A stretch of DNA of 56,529 nucleotides from an uncultured bacterium. GTDB taxonomy: Bacteria; Verrucomicrobiota; Lentisphaeria; Victivallales; UBA1829. A model generated the notes under the pieces. That model worked only from the letters and a program-made list of their open reading frames with translations, did no database searches and had not been told where the DNA came from. Shown here in pieces: positions 7,978 to 16,916 of this stretch. The position numbers were made by a program, and so were the translations under genes. Numbering within the stretch: position 1 is the first letter of the stretch; every line of letters begins with the position of its first letter. The stretch spans positions 1 to 56,529 of the forward strand of contig URKJ01000034.1 of the NCBI GenBank assembly GCA_900548385.1, given 5' to 3'.

Positions 7978-9036
7978 ATGCGGGCGACAATCAAAGATAT
8001 TGCGAATTATGCAGGCGTTTCCAAAGCGCTCGTTTCCATGTATCTGAACAACAGTCCCCTGGCAACGAACAAGGCAACCCGGCGCAGGATCGAAGAAGCG
8101 ATTGAAAAATTTCATTACCGCCCATCCGCAATGGCGCGGGCATTGAATCCGGGAAAAAACAATTTCATCGGAATCATCAAAAACCGGATTTCCACATTCT
8201 ATTCCGGCTTCTATATCGAGAACCTGTTTCAGGAATTGGAGAAGCACGACTGCCGGCTTCTGATCTCTCTGACCTACTACGACCCCAAACGGGAAATGCA
8301 GTGCCTGCTGGATATCGCCCAGCAGACTGCCGGGGCTTTTTATTCGTTCTTTCTTCCGCCGGACTGGGAAGTTCCGGCGGCACTGCAGAACTACCCGCTT
8401 CTCGTTCAGAGTGAACAGCGGCATGTGAACTCCTGTTCGATCAGCACTGCAACAGCCCGGAAACATGCCGTGGCAGAATTTCAGCGCTGCGGCTGCCGGA
8501 AAATTCTGTCACTCTACTCCGGGAGGATGCACCGAAACGTGATCGAAGAAAGCCGGGGCTTTTCCGCTGAATACGGGCTCGACTATATAAACTGCGACTT
8601 TCAGGAACGGCACACACCGGAACTGATCTGGAATGCCCTGCGGGAACACCGGGCGGATGCTCTTATCGCACGCGACAGTTACAGTACCGCCCGGTTCCTC
8701 CGGGAATGCGAAGCAAACGGAATCCGTAATCTGCCGAAAATCGTCTATGACTATTCGCTGCCTTACGACTTTATTGATCATGAAGCTGTTATCGGTGCAG
8801 TCGTATCCCCGTTCAAAGATCTGATCCCTATTCAAGTCCGGCGGATGCTGGAGATCATCCGGGATCCCGTTCCGGTTCAGGCATTAAAAGTCCCGGCGGA
8901 ATTTCTTGCAAAACCGCAACTGCACGCCAGGCTCCGCGAACAAATCGCCGATCCTTATTACTCCACTCTGGTTGACGAGCGCAGCAATGCGTTTTTTCAT
9001 CATAAACAAACAACGACAACATGGAGCCACAAATGA
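7978..9036 (+). CDS. LacI-family transcriptional regulator
   Basis: 352 residues. The N-terminal helix-turn-helix is classic (TIKDIANYAGVSKALVSMYLN), followed by the hinge-helix region (YRPSAMARALNPGK) and a periplasmic-binding-protein-like sensor fold (NNFIGIIKNRIS onwards, KVPAEFLAK near the end). The start is fixed by an AAAGGA Shine-Dalgarno and the alignment of the HTH. The gene is followed by a pseudopilin and a large secreted glycosidase, so it probably controls use of that enzyme's glycan. Its stop overlaps the pseudopilin ATG (ATGA). The C-terminal 25 residues are hydrophilic and non-conserved in appearance. Confidence 0.93.
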   Translation: MRATIKDIANYAGVSKALVSMYLNNSPLATNKATRRRIEEAIEKFHYRPSAMARALNPGKNNFIGIIKNRISTFYSGFYIENLFQELEKHDCRLLISLTYYDPKREMQCLLDIAQQTAGAFYSFFLPPDWEVPAALQNYPLLVQSEQRHVNSCSISTATARKHAVAEFQRCGCRKILSLYSGRMHRNVIEESRGFSAEYGLDYINCDFQERHTPELIWNALREHRADALIARDSYSTARFLRECEANGIRNLPKIVYDYSLPYDFIDHEAVIGAVVSPFKDLIPIQVRRMLEIIRDPVPVQALKVPAEFLAKPQLHARLREQIADPYYSTLVDERSNAFFHHKQTTTTWSHK

Positions 9037-9746
9037 AACCAAAGAAATTCACCCTTATAGAACTCCTGATAGTAATTGCGATCATCGCTATTCTTGCAGG
9101 AATGCTGCTTCCGGCACTGAATAAAGCGCGTTCCCATGCGAGAACGGCATCCTGCAAAAGCAATCTGAAACAAATCGCTCTCTGCGGAGCACAATATCAG
9201 AATGACAACGACGATTACGCCGCTCCCGACATCAACTGTTCCGGCCTCATATCAAGCGCTGGGGATTATCACTGGTGCTACTATTTCGGCTTTCAATATA
9301 TGGGGTATCAGAAAGGCAATACTCTTCCCGCTCCGGGTTCCTGGAAGATATTCTCCTGCCCGGAAGACAGACGGACAGCCGGCGGCTACAACAAGACCGT
9401 CGCCAAACTTTCCTACATCATCATACAGCGCTGGACATTCGCCGGACTCGGCAAAAGCATCTTCCGCATCACCAAGCCCCCGGCGGAATTCCTCGGCGGA
9501 AAAACGTTTACGCCATCCAAAGCATGGTATTTCCTTGACCTTGACGACTCGGCTCCGAAATATCAGGAGACCTGCGTCCTGAATTACCGCGAAAACGGAA
9601 GAACGATGTTCAATCAGCTCACCGGATACGGCAAGTTCCGTCACGGTGCGCCCGGATGGAATACGGCATACACCGACGGGCATGTCGCCACCGTCAGCAG
9701 GCTTCCGAAAGACATCAACCTCAACAATCTCATCATAGAAGACTGA
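9033..9746 (+). CDS. Prepilin-like protein with N-terminal methylation-type motif and H-x-DG tail
   Basis: 237 residues. KKFTLIELLIVIAIIAILAG at the N terminus is a type IV pilin/pseudopilin leader and hydrophobic helix. The globular part has a CKSNLKQIALC segment and a C-terminal TDGHV motif as in the DUF1559-like family of PVC bacteria. The residue before the predicted cleavage site is Lys, not the usual Gly. The start is ATG 9033: GGAG lies 6 bases upstream and the ATG overlaps the LacI stop. An in-frame ATG at 9021 is less likely. The gene sits between the LacI regulator and the secreted glycosidase in one operon, so its job is probably tied to that glycan, perhaps as a surface or secretion component. 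The function is unproven. Confidence 0.87.
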   Translation: MKPKKFTLIELLIVIAIIAILAGMLLPALNKARSHARTASCKSNLKQIALCGAQYQNDNDDYAAPDINCSGLISSAGDYHWCYYFGFQYMGYQKGNTLPAPGSWKIFSCPEDRRTAGGYNKTVAKLSYIIIQRWTFAGLGKSIFRITKPPAEFLGGKTFTPSKAWYFLDLDDSAPKYQETCVLNYRENGRTMFNQLTGYGKFRHGAPGWNTAYTDGHVATVSRLPKDINLNNLIIED

Positions 9747-9767
9747 TAATCAAAAAAAGGATCACCC

Positions 9768-12700
9768 ATGAAAACAACGCTCTCCTGCAGCCTTCTGTCC
9801 GCCGCCCTGCTCTGCTCCGCGGTCTCCGTCACGCAAACATACCGGGATTCCGGAAATGCCGTCACAGCCCGTAACGGACGGAGCATCGTCTTCCGGGACC
9901 ATGACAACCGGCCTCTGGCAACACTCCCGCTTCCGCCGGGAAACCGGGTCAACGCGGAAATGAAACGGAATGCGATCCGGCTCGACCTCCGGAACAGTAC
10001 CGTCAACACCTCCCGGAATCTGCCGCTGAACTTTGAACTTCCGAAAACGGTCTCCTCTTCCGGTTTTGCCGGACAAAAAATCCGCTTTACGGTACGTTTG
10101 AACGCGGACCGCGATGCGGAAGTCATGATGATGCTGATGCAGAAAACAGACAAATGGCAGGGCAGCTCCAAGCGTTTCAGAATCGGAAAAAATCCCGTCA
10201 CCCTGCTGTTTGAAACATCGGCATCACAAAGACTTTCCGGACTCTCGCCCCGGATCGGTTTTCATACACCCGCGATCTACACGGTGGAAGAGATGCGGCT
10301 GGAAACATTCCGGGAAGAAAGCACCGCAACCGGGAATCAACTGCCGAACGGCGGGGCAGAACGGGGATGGCTCGGAACTTACGGCGATCCGATCAGAGTA
10401 CAGGGGGATTCCGGCCGGATCCAATGGCTGGACGGGAGCTGGCAGACCCGCGACCGGGAATTTGCTCTGGACAGCCGGGAGTTTCATTCCGGCAAAACCT
10501 CATTCCGCATCACGGCAACGCCGAATGCGGCAAACCGTTTTTATGTGGGCCCGGTCAAAGTCGTTCCCGGACAGCCGTTGCGGGTCACCTACTGGGCAAA
10601 AGCATCCAGGCCCAATACGGCGACAGGCATGTTCCTGCTCTGTAATTCCAGCTCGGCATTCGGATTCCCGCCCAAAAGCCAAATCGTCGGCACGGAATGG
10701 AAAAAGATCTCTCTGCTCGTTCCGCGATGGGGTCAGGGCGGAATCGGGCTCGACGGCAATATGAATGTCCACAACGAGACTTATCTCTGCTTTTCTCCGC
10801 AAACGGATGCGACGATCTGGATCGACGACATATCCGCGTCCGTTGGCTCCCCGGAACTTCCGCCCGCCGATCTCCCGTTCGCCGTTTCCGGCATTATGAA
10901 CGCACCGAACTGCAACTATGCTCCGGGCGACAGGATTTCCGCCGGGATCACGATCTCCAATCTTTCCGGTTCGGCAGAAAAATACAAAGTTTCCGCCCGT
11001 CTGCTCGATTACTACGGTTCTGTCCGCTGGCAGAAAACGATCGGAACATTCGATTGCGCCGCCCGCCAGGAGCGGACCATTCAACTGCCGCTCACGGAAG
11101 CCGAAACACTGCTTGGCTCCCAGAATCTGATCGTCAGTGTCCGCGATTCCGCCGGACGTACCATGGAACACGGGTATCTTTTCGGCAGAACCCGCGGAGA
11201 CAACACACCAGTCCCCCGGATCGCAATGGACCTCTCCTCCCGTTCCAACTCCGGCATGACTCTTGATCTGCTGAAACTCACCCGCGCCGGAACGGCCCGG
11301 ATCTGGGCACAGTTCCGATTGGGAAAAGAAAATCCGTCGCTGGATTATATGGCGCGAATCCATGACGGCGGAATCCGCACCCTGCTCTGTGCGGGACCTC
11401 TGGGCATGAAAGGCGCTGCCATACAGAAAGATCCAACCGTCACGGTTGCGGAATACCGCAAGCGTCTTGCTCCCTACGCATCGAAGCTGGATGTTCTGGA
11501 ATTCTGCAATGAACCGAATATCTGGAAAGCGCGTCTCACGGATCCCGGAATGACGATGATGACGGAGCAGAATTATGTAAAATACCTCGCACCGATCCGG
11601 CAGGCCCTGAAAGAGATCGCACCGCATGTCAAGCTCGCCGGTCCGACAGTCTGTACGGTAGACAGTGCATGGATTGGACAGGTCCTGCGCGAAGGCGGCG
11701 ACAAGCTGCTGGATATCATCACCCTGCATCCGTACTGCATCACTCCGGAGGAGTATGGGCTGAAAGAACGCCTTGAGTCCCTGAACGGGACGATCCGGCG
11801 GGACACCGGAAAAACGTTTCCCGTCTGGTGCTCGGAAAAGGGAAGTCAGTACTCCGCGATCCTCGTCAACAACCTTATCGACGGTAAAAGCCGCACCGGC
11901 ACAGCCGAAGACCTGCGCACCATGATTCTGGCGTTTGCAGGCGGGGCGGAAGTTTATACCCACTTCAAACTGATTCCGTACGGCACGCAGACGACCTGGA
12001 ACATCGTTCTCGGCGGAACTCCCGCAAACGGTTATCAGCCGATTCTGCATCCGGCGGGATATGCGTTCCGCGCATTTGCCGATCTGGTCGGGAACGCGCC
12101 GTTCGCAGGGATCTGCCAACTTGGAACGGAAACCCGATGCGTGGTGTTTGACGGAGGGAAAACACGCACTGCCATCCTGTGGAAATGGAAAGGCGCTTCC
12201 GCCAGACTCAATACGAAAGAGCTGGAACGGCACGGAACGTTTTTCGACATCATGGGCAATCCGGTTCCCGCAGGACAGGTCATTCTTGACAACCAGCCGC
12301 TCTATTATACAACCAGTCTGACACTCTCCGGACTGAAAGACCTCTGCTCCCGCCTTGAAATTCCAAGCAACCTGCCGCCGCTCTCCATATCCCCCCGCAT
12401 TATCAATGCATCAACGTTCGTTCTTGATGTCATCAATCACGGAAACCGTCCGGCGGACGGAACACTTTCCGTGATCGCCGACGGCACAAAAAGCAGCCGG
12501 AAACTGACGTCCATACCTCCGGAAGGAAAAAGCTCCGCGAAATTCCATACAAAACAGACAATCGGTCTTCAGCCGCAAACCGTTCAGGCGGATATTTCAA
12601 CTGGCGGGAAACAATATCCGCATACATTCCAGCTGCGGGCAATGACGGTGCCCCGGACAAAGAAGCCGATTGTCATAGACGGCGATCTCCGGGAATGGGA

Positions 12701-13304
12701 CGACGTCCCCCGGACCGTGCTGACCGTTCCGTCAAATGCCGTCCGCCGGAATCCCGCCCTCTGGACTAAAGCGGATGAAACGATCCGCGTGGAAATCCAG
12801 TCGCAATGGTCGCCCTCGCACCTGTACTGTGCGGTTACAGTCCACAAGCCGGTGGATTTCGCTGCCGCCGATGCTCCGAACGACCTGTACAATGTCGATT
12901 CCATTCAGTTGGCGTTTGATCCGCAGAAAAATGCGAAACCCGGAAAAGGATACGACGATGACGATTTTGAATATACGTTCGGACGCTGGAAAAACAAGCC
13001 GGCCGTCATCCGGCATCTGGCGTCAAGTTCCAACTATGACAGTCTTCCGAAAAAAACGGGACTTCTTGACAATGAGGAAGTCCTGCTGGCAATCCGTCCG
13101 CTCCCCGGAAAAACGGTTTACGAATTCGCGCTGGCAAACCGTGCGGTAAGCCCGTTTGTACTCCGCGAGGGAGCCAGTATGCGCTGGAGCCTGCTTGCGA
13201 ATCTCAACAACGGAAAAGGGCGCATGGGATGGCTCGAACTCACACCGGGTATCGGAAGCAAAAAAGATCCGGCACAATTTCTTGATCTTGTTCTGACGGA
13301 ATAA
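9768..13304 (+). CDS. Large secreted clan GH-A-type glycosidase with C-terminal CBM9-like module
   Basis: 1178 residues. A Sec signal peptide (about residues 1-22, SLLSAALLCSAVS) is followed by beta-sandwich regions that look carbohydrate-binding (about 140-370) and a second sandwich (about 380-480). A TIM barrel follows with FCNEPN (Glu 582, presumed acid/base) and CSEKGS (Glu 690, presumed nucleophile), the spacing of clan GH-A enzymes. The C terminus (about 970-1178) starts with IVIDGDLREWDD and matches the CBM9-like fold found on secreted enzymes of this phylum. I cannot assign the GH family; GH39 or an unclassified GH-A group are possible. It is third in the LacI-pseudopilin operon. Confidence 0.8.
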   Translation: MKTTLSCSLLSAALLCSAVSVTQTYRDSGNAVTARNGRSIVFRDHDNRPLATLPLPPGNRVNAEMKRNAIRLDLRNSTVNTSRNLPLNFELPKTVSSSGFAGQKIRFTVRLNADRDAEVMMMLMQKTDKWQGSSKRFRIGKNPVTLLFETSASQRLSGLSPRIGFHTPAIYTVEEMRLETFREESTATGNQLPNGGAERGWLGTYGDPIRVQGDSGRIQWLDGSWQTRDREFALDSREFHSGKTSFRITATPNAANRFYVGPVKVVPGQPLRVTYWAKASRPNTATGMFLLCNSSSAFGFPPKSQIVGTEWKKISLLVPRWGQGGIGLDGNMNVHNETYLCFSPQTDATIWIDDISASVGSPELPPADLPFAVSGIMNAPNCNYAPGDRISAGITISNLSGSAEKYKVSARLLDYYGSVRWQKTIGTFDCAARQERTIQLPLTEAETLLGSQNLIVSVRDSAGRTMEHGYLFGRTRGDNTPVPRIAMDLSSRSNSGMTLDLLKLTRAGTARIWAQFRLGKENPSLDYMARIHDGGIRTLLCAGPLGMKGAAIQKDPTVTVAEYRKRLAPYASKLDVLEFCNEPNIWKARLTDPGMTMMTEQNYVKYLAPIRQALKEIAPHVKLAGPTVCTVDSAWIGQVLREGGDKLLDIITLHPYCITPEEYGLKERLESLNGTIRRDTGKTFPVWCSEKGSQYSAILVNNLIDGKSRTGTAEDLRTMILAFAGGAEVYTHFKLIPYGTQTTWNIVLGGTPANGYQPILHPAGYAFRAFADLVGNAPFAGICQLGTETRCVVFDGGKTRTAILWKWKGASARLNTKELERHGTFFDIMGNPVPAGQVILDNQPLYYTTSLTLSGLKDLCSRLEIPSNLPPLSISPRIINASTFVLDVINHGNRPADGTLSVIADGTKSSRKLTSIPPEGKSSAKFHTKQTIGLQPQTVQADISTGGKQYPHTFQLRAMTVPRTKKPIVIDGDLREWDDVPRTVLTVPSNAVRRNPALWTKADETIRVEIQSQWSPSHLYCAVTVHKPVDFAAADAPNDLYNVDSIQLAFDPQKNAKPGKGYDDDDFEYTFGRWKNKPAVIRHLASSSNYDSLPKKTGLLDNEEVLLAIRPLPGKTVYEFALANRAVSPFVLREGASMRWSLLANLNNGKGRMGWLELTPGIGSKKDPAQFLDLVLTE

Positions 13305-13340
13305 AAAAACTGCGGCGGGACAACGAATGTTCCGCCGCAG
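13303..13340. terminator. Bidirectional intrinsic terminator
   Basis: A 13-bp stem (CTGCGGCGGGACA at 13310-13322 with TGTTCCGCCGCAG at 13328-13340, one G-T pair) lies between the converging glycosidase and TM2 genes. On the minus strand it is followed by a run of T (A-run at 13303-13309), making a good terminator for the TM2 gene. For the plus-strand gene the U-run is weak. Confidence 0.85.
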
Positions 13341-13360
13341 TATTCATCCCCCGAAAGAGA

Positions 13361-13618
13361 TCAGAACCACGTCCGTTGATTCCGAATATAAATCTCCGCG
13401 AACTTCTCATCGGGAGTCGTCAGATAAATGATTCCTTCAATCAGCCCGATAATGCTCATGACACAAGCGCCGAAACCGCAAGTCAGCAGAGTGACCAGCA
13501 GCATAATGATTCCGGCTGTCGTGTAGCCCAACACAAATTTGTGAATTCCCAACGAGCCGAGCAGAATTCCCAGAACTCCCGCAAGGACTTTCTTCTGATT
13601 GACATCCTGACCGTCCAT
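13361..13618 (-). CDS. TM2-domain membrane protein
   Basis: 85 residues with two hydrophobic helices (KKVLAGVLGILLGSLGIHKFVLG and AGIIMLLVTLLTCGFGACVMSIIGLIEG in two blocks) separated by a short GY turn, the TM2 fold. The conserved GIHKF segment is present. An AGGAGA Shine-Dalgarno lies just upstream of the ATG. TM2 proteins are small inner-membrane proteins of unknown role. It stands alone, with 84 bases between its start and the end of the phosphoesterase gene. Confidence 0.88.
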   Translation of the reverse strand: MDGQDVNQKKVLAGVLGILLGSLGIHKFVLGYTTAGIIMLLVTLLTCGFGACVMSIIGLIEGIIYLTTPDEKFAEIYIRNQRTWF

Positions 13619-13702
13619 GTCTTTCTCCTGATTATTTTGGATCTTTATTATATTATTATATCACAAACACAGGAAAAAGCAATACCGGAAAAACATTTTT
13701 CT

Positions 13703-14569
13703 TTATCTTTGGAAGCGGACAAGCACGATTTCCGGCGGACAGTTCATCCGGACATGGAGCCAGGTGGTCCCGATTCCGGAAGAAACGATCATCGCCGTAT
13801 CACACATCCGATGACTGCGGCAGCCGTACTCAAACCGTTTCCAGTAGCGCGAAGACGCGCGCAAAGCGCCAAAAAAAGGTATGCGGATCTGTCCGCCATG
13901 TGTATGCCCGCAGAGTGCAAGATCAAAGCGGGAAAGTTCATCCGGCGGCAGTTCCGCCACCGTATCGGGATTGTGCGAAAGCAGAATCCGGTATGCGGCA
14001 GCCGTACTGTTTCCGCAGACACGCGGAATTCCCATCTTGTAATCATCCACTCCGCAGATTTCCACTCCGCCGCTCCGGACGGATTCATTGACCAGGAGCC
14101 GCCAGCCGGCGCGCTCGTAAAGACGTTCGATCTCCCGGAACGGCAGCCACCACCGACGGCGCTTGTCCCAGTTGCCCAATACGGCAAAACAGCCGCGCGG
14201 CGCAGAGAGCGACGCCATCATCTCCATTGCCGCAGGATAACAGACAGCATACGTCACCAGATCCCCGCCGAACAGCAGATAATCCGGACGCATCATCTCC
14301 ACAGCCTCGTTCAGCGCACAGCGGATCCATCCGGTTCCATGCCAGGAACCGGGACCATGGGGAGCAAACAGGTTCCCTGTTGTCCCGAAACGGATGTGCA
14401 GATCCGTAAAAAAAAGAAGCGACTCTCCCGCAAGTTCCGGGAGAGTCACCGTATATTCATTCATCAGCAAACCGGACGGCAGATACCGCTTTTCCAAACG
14501 GAAATTCCGGGAACCGGCGAAATACCGGAACAGCCGATGATTTCCGTGGAATTTCCGGTAATCCGGCAT
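13703..14569 (-). CDS. Calcineurin-like metallophosphoesterase with GNWD motif
   Basis: 288 residues with the metallophosphoesterase motif series: TDLHIRF (DxH), FGGDLV (GD), LGNWDK, LLSHNPD and CGHTHGGQ. The order and spacing resemble the YaeI/YkuE group of phosphodiesterases, which act on membrane lipids or nucleotides. The usual GNHD is GNWD here, so the His that normally assists catalysis is replaced by Trp. No clear signal peptide is seen; an internal Met at about residue 36 could be the true start. It begins 6 bases after the greA stop, so the two are probably cotranscribed. Confidence 0.83.
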   Translation of the reverse strand: MPDYRKFHGNHRLFRYFAGSRNFRLEKRYLPSGLLMNEYTVTLPELAGESLLFFTDLHIRFGTTGNLFAPHGPGSWHGTGWIRCALNEAVEMMRPDYLLFGGDLVTYAVCYPAAMEMMASLSAPRGCFAVLGNWDKRRRWWLPFREIERLYERAGWRLLVNESVRSGGVEICGVDDYKMGIPRVCGNSTAAAYRILLSHNPDTVAELPPDELSRFDLALCGHTHGGQIRIPFFGALRASSRYWKRFEYGCRSHRMCDTAMIVSSGIGTTWLHVRMNCPPEIVLVRFQR

Positions 14570-14575
14570 TCGGCT

Positions 14576-16672
14576 TTACGCTTCTTCGGCAAGCTCTTTG
14601 CGCATCGCTTCGGGCAGAGCGGAAACCGCTTTGACCGTGCGGTCGCCGAGACCGGGCAGCTTGACCGTATCGCCGACTTTCGTCGTCGTCAGAATTTCGC
14701 CCAGCTTGGTCTTGTAGGAAATCCGGTTGTTGTCAGGATCTCCGTCCAAAGCTCCGAGAACATAATAATCCGTTGTCTTGCCGGATGCATCGGCAAGCGT
14801 AACCGTGGAACCGAGAACGACATGGTCGTTGATCTTGACGTTCTTGAAATTCGTGGTCTGAATCGTCGCAACCAGATTTTCGAGCTCGGCACGGCGGCGA
14901 TGCAGGAAACGTCTGCGTTCCTTGGCGGCGTCATACTCCGCATTTTCGCGGAAGTCGCCGAACCCGCGGGCATGTTCGATCGCCTTGACGTTCTCCGGAA
15001 TCTGAACCGTGATCAGATCTTCCAGCTCCTGCGTAAGTTTCGTGAAAGACGCCTGCGATGTAATGTCCGGCTGAGCGGCGGAAGTTTCGGTTTCCCCGGC
15101 GCCCATCAGACGTTTTCCGCCCTCGTTTTCGATATGCGCCATCAGCTCGTCGGAATGACGCGCCAGTTTCACGAGAATACTCTGGCATTCTCCCATCTGG
15201 AACGTTCTGACACGCTGGAGCGCATCAATGATCGACGGAATATCGCCATCGGCGTTTTCGATCAGGAATTTCTGGAACCCGTCTTTTTCAAACAGAGTGC
15301 GTTTCAATTCGCGTTCCGCAGTGGTCCACTCTTTCGGAAGCCCTTCCGCGGAGATCGCTTCAGCCACATGGTTCATATCTACAATGGAAACAAGGTTGCG
15401 CGGAAGTTTCGTCCGGTTCTTCCAGAGATAAAGAAGAATATCGGAAGAGAGCTTCGGACGGGAAACAATCGCTTCCGCAACAATTTTCGGCTCCAGCGAT
15501 TCAAACAGCAGGTTCAGACAGCGGAGCGGAAGAATGCAGCCGAGCTCCGCAAGTTCTTTTTCCGTATAGACAACTTTCGACGCCTTGATAAACGCCGGAA
15601 GCAGCTTCATGGAAATATGTCCCCAGACTTCAAGCTCCTTGCCGATCCGGGCATTGGCGACCTCGGCGGGCCAGAATGGAGCCTTGCCGCGCAGGGGTTG
15701 GAACATTTCGGTCAAAACCGGAGACGGATTGACGGCGGAGAGCATCGCAATGCAGTCACCGAGCATGGTAACGTCTTTCGGAGCCATCGGCACACGGAGA
15801 TGACCGAACAGTTTCGCCAGCTTCGCGGTTTCTTCGATTCCGAGTTTCACGCCGCCGGACGCTTCCATCGGCACAAGCAGAGTGTTCAGTTCCAACACAC
15901 TGCGGGCATCCCACGGCGCACGTTTGCCGCGGACGGCGGCAGTCTGCGGGGTCTCATTCCACCAGACCTGGAAAGCGTCGATCGCCATGCAGTCGGGAAC
16001 AATCAGGCGGGTAACGATTTCTTTGAGACGCGCTTCGGAGAGCTCGGTAAGCGCATTATGATTGAAAACATCTTTGAATTTCGGTGCGGGGGGAAGACGG
16101 TGTCTGTCGGGAACGAGGATATTGAACATTTCCGGATTCGCGTCAAAAAAGACCGCGGACTGAAGGGCGGAACTGACCGGCAGGGAAAGCAGATTGCCCG
16201 CTGCCAGCGAGTTGATGCCGAGCGTCGCGGTCCCTTTGTCGATGGAAGCAACTTTTCCCCAGATTTTGGAATCCGACAGATAAACCAGACAGCCGGATTT
16301 GATCTTCTGCAATTTTTTGAGTCTGGAAGCGGCTTCGGAAGTCGGCACTTCCGCATCCCTCGCTCCGACCGCTTTCAATACGGTCTGACTGGAAATATAC
16401 GGCGGAAGCAGGAATTTCACGGCGTTGTGCAGAGCATTGCGGAAAATCTGTCCTTCCAGCACATCTTTTTCGGCGAGCTCGACACAGAGTCTTGCCATGA
16501 CTTCGCTTTTGGCGACGGCTTCATCCCAAGTATCAAGCATTGAATCGAAATTCGCCTGTGCGTCCCGGAGCTCCTGCGCATCTGATGATTTGATTTTTGT
16601 GGAAAGTTGGTGGATTTCATTCTCTTCGCCGGAAAGCGCTCCGACAATCAATTCTTCAAGCTCAGCAGCCAT
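14576..16672 (-). CDS. greA: GreA/GreB-type transcript cleavage factor with a ~530-residue N-terminal extension
   Basis: 698 residues, over four times the usual ~158. The last ~165 residues are a complete GreA: a coiled-coil finger with the tip motif GDFRENAEYDAAKERR (about 566-585, keeping the acidic Asp and Glu that hold catalytic Mg in RNA polymerase) and a C-terminal FKBP-like domain (HVVLGSTVTL, VGDTVKLPGLG). The first ~530 residues are mostly helical with no membrane segment and no domain I recognise. Chlamydial GreA proteins of about 715 residues have the same plan, so this may be a PVC-wide form. The start is ATG 16672, preceded by GGGAG at 5 bases; an ATG at 16684 is less likely. It should rescue backtracked RNA polymerase. 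Confidence 0.88.
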   Translation of the reverse strand: MAAELEELIVGALSGEENEIHQLSTKIKSSDAQELRDAQANFDSMLDTWDEAVAKSEVMARLCVELAEKDVLEGQIFRNALHNAVKFLLPPYISSQTVLKAVGARDAEVPTSEAASRLKKLQKIKSGCLVYLSDSKIWGKVASIDKGTATLGINSLAAGNLLSLPVSSALQSAVFFDANPEMFNILVPDRHRLPPAPKFKDVFNHNALTELSEARLKEIVTRLIVPDCMAIDAFQVWWNETPQTAAVRGKRAPWDARSVLELNTLLVPMEASGGVKLGIEETAKLAKLFGHLRVPMAPKDVTMLGDCIAMLSAVNPSPVLTEMFQPLRGKAPFWPAEVANARIGKELEVWGHISMKLLPAFIKASKVVYTEKELAELGCILPLRCLNLLFESLEPKIVAEAIVSRPKLSSDILLYLWKNRTKLPRNLVSIVDMNHVAEAISAEGLPKEWTTAERELKRTLFEKDGFQKFLIENADGDIPSIIDALQRVRTFQMGECQSILVKLARHSDELMAHIENEGGKRLMGAGETETSAAQPDITSQASFTKLTQELEDLITVQIPENVKAIEHARGFGDFRENAEYDAAKERRRFLHRRRAELENLVATIQTTNFKNVKINDHVVLGSTVTLADASGKTTDYYVLGALDGDPDNNRISYKTKLGEILTTTKVGDTVKLPGLGDRTVKAVSALPEAMRKELAEEA

Positions 16673-16864
16673 ATAAGCTCCCATCCTTATTTCGTGTTCA
16701 CGATTGACATTATATTAAAATACACCAAAAACACCGATTTTACAAATATAAAAACCTAAAAATCAACATTGTATGCAAGGCTTTTCGTAAAAAACATTGT
16801 CCGCCCGGAAGATTTATATGGTTTCCGCCAATTCTCACGACTTCCCATCCCGATGAAAATCCCC

Positions 16865-16892
16865 TTGATTTCTCCGGAAATGCAGATACATT
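16865..16892 (+). promoter_or_regulatory. Putative promoter of the esterase gene
   Basis: TTGATT (16865-16870) and TACATT (16887-16892) are separated by 16 bases, and the TACATT ends 24 bases before the ATG at 16917. AAAGGAG follows as the ribosome-binding site. Confidence 0.55.
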
Positions 16893-16916
16893 ATCTGGAA
16901 CAAAGGAGAATTTTTT

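Noticed and set aside
10500..12233. A 577-codon minus-strand frame inside the 1178-residue glycosidase gene
   Set aside because: Shadow frame with no motif, opposite a gene with signal peptide and GH-A residues.
13376..16543. A 1055-codon open frame on the plus strand opposite the TM2, phosphoesterase and greA genes
   Set aside because: The minus-strand genes have clear motifs and ribosome-binding sites. The antisense product is Arg/His-rich with no domain. It arises from the codon usage of the real genes.
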